DNA of 7,393 bases, taken from positions 1 to 7,393 of the forward strand of contig JAKJGD010000086.1 in NCBI GenBank assembly GCA_022704585.1, given 5' to 3'. Shown piece by piece: positions 6,703-7,393 of this stretch. Made by a program: the position numbers and the translations under genes. The notes below the pieces were generated by a model. That model worked only from the letters and a program-made list of their open reading frames with translations. It was not told the origin of the DNA and ran no database searches. This DNA comes from Spirochaetota bacterium. Lineage in GTDB: Bacteria > Spirochaetota > UBA4802 > UBA5550. Positions within the stretch are counted from its first letter, which is position 1; every line of letters begins with the position of its first letter.

Positions 6703-7393
6703 ATGAAGATCACCCTTGCCAGACATTCCGGATTTTGCATGGGGGTCAGGAACGCCGTACTCCGCATCATTTCCGAGATCAATTCAACTGACGAAAACCT
6801 GTACGTGTACGGGCCGCTGATCCACAACCCGCAGACCGTTGACGTCCTCCACGGGAGGGGGCTCAGCACGATCAATTCACTTGATGCTATTGCCAACCGG
6901 CGCATCGCCATCCGCACGCACGGGATCCCCGTGGACGAACTGCGCATGGTGAAACAGTGCGCCTCTCGCGTCATCAATCTCACCTGCCCGCGCGTCGCCC
7001 GCGTGCAGTCGATCATCAAGAAACATTCTGCCGGCGGCAGCCACACCATTATCACCGGGGACAGGGACCATGCGGAGGTCATCGGGCTCATGAGCTATGC
7101 CGCACACGGCGTTTCGGTGATCTCCGACCTCCCGGAGACCGACTCGATCCCCCCGGCGGACAGCTACATCCTGGTTTCACAGACGACCTTCGACCGCGAG
7201 CTCTACAAGAGGATCGTGAGCCGCGTCCAGTCCACGCTGAAAAACGTCACCGTATTCGATACCATCTGCGATTCGACGCGCCTTCGCCAGGAAGATGTCG
7301 TCGTCGGGATAACCGCGGGCACCGATACGCTGGTCGTAGTCGGCGGGAAGAACTCGGCCAACACAAGGCGGCTCGCCCAGATCGGCAGGGACA
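6703..7393 (+). CDS. ispH: IspH (LytB), 4-hydroxy-3-methylbut-2-enyl diphosphate reductase, 5' part
   Basis: The frame is open from the ATG at 6703 to the window edge, giving 230 residues of about 280-320 expected. IspH is a cytoplasmic iron-sulfur enzyme that reduces HMBPP to IPP and DMAPP, the last MEP-pathway step. All three cluster cysteines are present: Cys12 in GFCMGVRNA, Cys95 in NLTCPRVARV and Cys189 in FDTICDSTRLRQ. Substrate-pocket residues are also visible: His41 (LIHNP), His73 (RTHGIP), His123 and catalytic Glu125 (RDHAEV), the SQTT stretch (159-162), and Ser218/Asn220 (GGKNSANTRRLA). The enzyme should be active if the missing end is normal. The start is 13 bases after the gspN stop, with no ribosome site visible, so coupling to the upstream genes is likely. 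Some bacteria carry an IspH fused to ribosomal protein S1; this cannot be judged from the truncated gene. Confidence 0.96.
   Translation, partial: MKITLARHSGFCMGVRNAVLRIISEINSTDENLYVYGPLIHNPQTVDVLHGRGLSTINSLDAIANRRIAIRTHGIPVDELRMVKQCASRVINLTCPRVARVQSIIKKHSAGGSHTIITGDRDHAEVIGLMSYAAHGVSVISDLPETDSIPPADSYILVSQTTFDRELYKRIVSRVQSTLKNVTVFDTICDSTRLRQEDVVVGITAGTDTLVVVGGKNSANTRRLAQIGRD

Overview
The window lies inside one tightly packed, plus-strand operon. It encodes most of the inner-membrane and pseudopilus part of a type II secretion system (T2SS, Gsp/Xcp). In order it holds the 3' end of gspF (platform protein), the major pseudopilin gspG, the minor pseudopilins gspH, gspI, gspJ and gspK, a GspL-type protein with a full-size PilM-like actin-fold domain, gspM and a GspN-type protein. 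The 5' part of ispH (lytB, last step of the MEP isoprenoid pathway) follows and runs off the right edge. All genes point the same way. Junctions are overlaps (gspH/gspI 14 nt, gspI/gspJ 4 nt) or gaps of 1 to 16 nt; the only longer one is 47 nt between gspF and gspG. There is no room for a further gene, and I see no RNA gene, mobile element, CRISPR array, terminator or convincing promoter.

How the parts fit: GspG builds the periplasmic pseudopilus. GspH, I, J and K form its tip, with the I-J-K complex capped by GspK. GspF and GspL/GspM form the inner-membrane platform that links the GspE ATPase to fibre growth. GspN is an accessory inner-membrane protein with a periplasmic, AsmA-like body. The secretin (GspD), GspC, GspE and prepilin peptidase (GspO/PilD) are not in the window; gspC, gspD and gspE would be expected upstream of gspF, and gspO may be elsewhere.

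Organism: an outer membrane is implied by the T2SS, and the MEP pathway by ispH. The G+C content is moderate to slightly high by eye. The gene order, the GspN resembling the Leptospira/deltaproteobacterial form, and the PilM-like GspL suggest a spirochaete (Leptospira-like or an uncultured Spirochaetota lineage) or a deltaproteobacterial-type group. This is inference, and the sequence alone does not decide it.

Novelty: I see no previously undescribed system. The points most worth checking are the seemingly intact nucleotide-binding motifs in GspL, the Ala (not Gly) at the -1 position of the GspI cleavage site, the unusually long pseudopilin leaders, a charged linker in GspK, small stem-loops at the gspF/gspG junction, and the attachment of ispH to a secretion operon.
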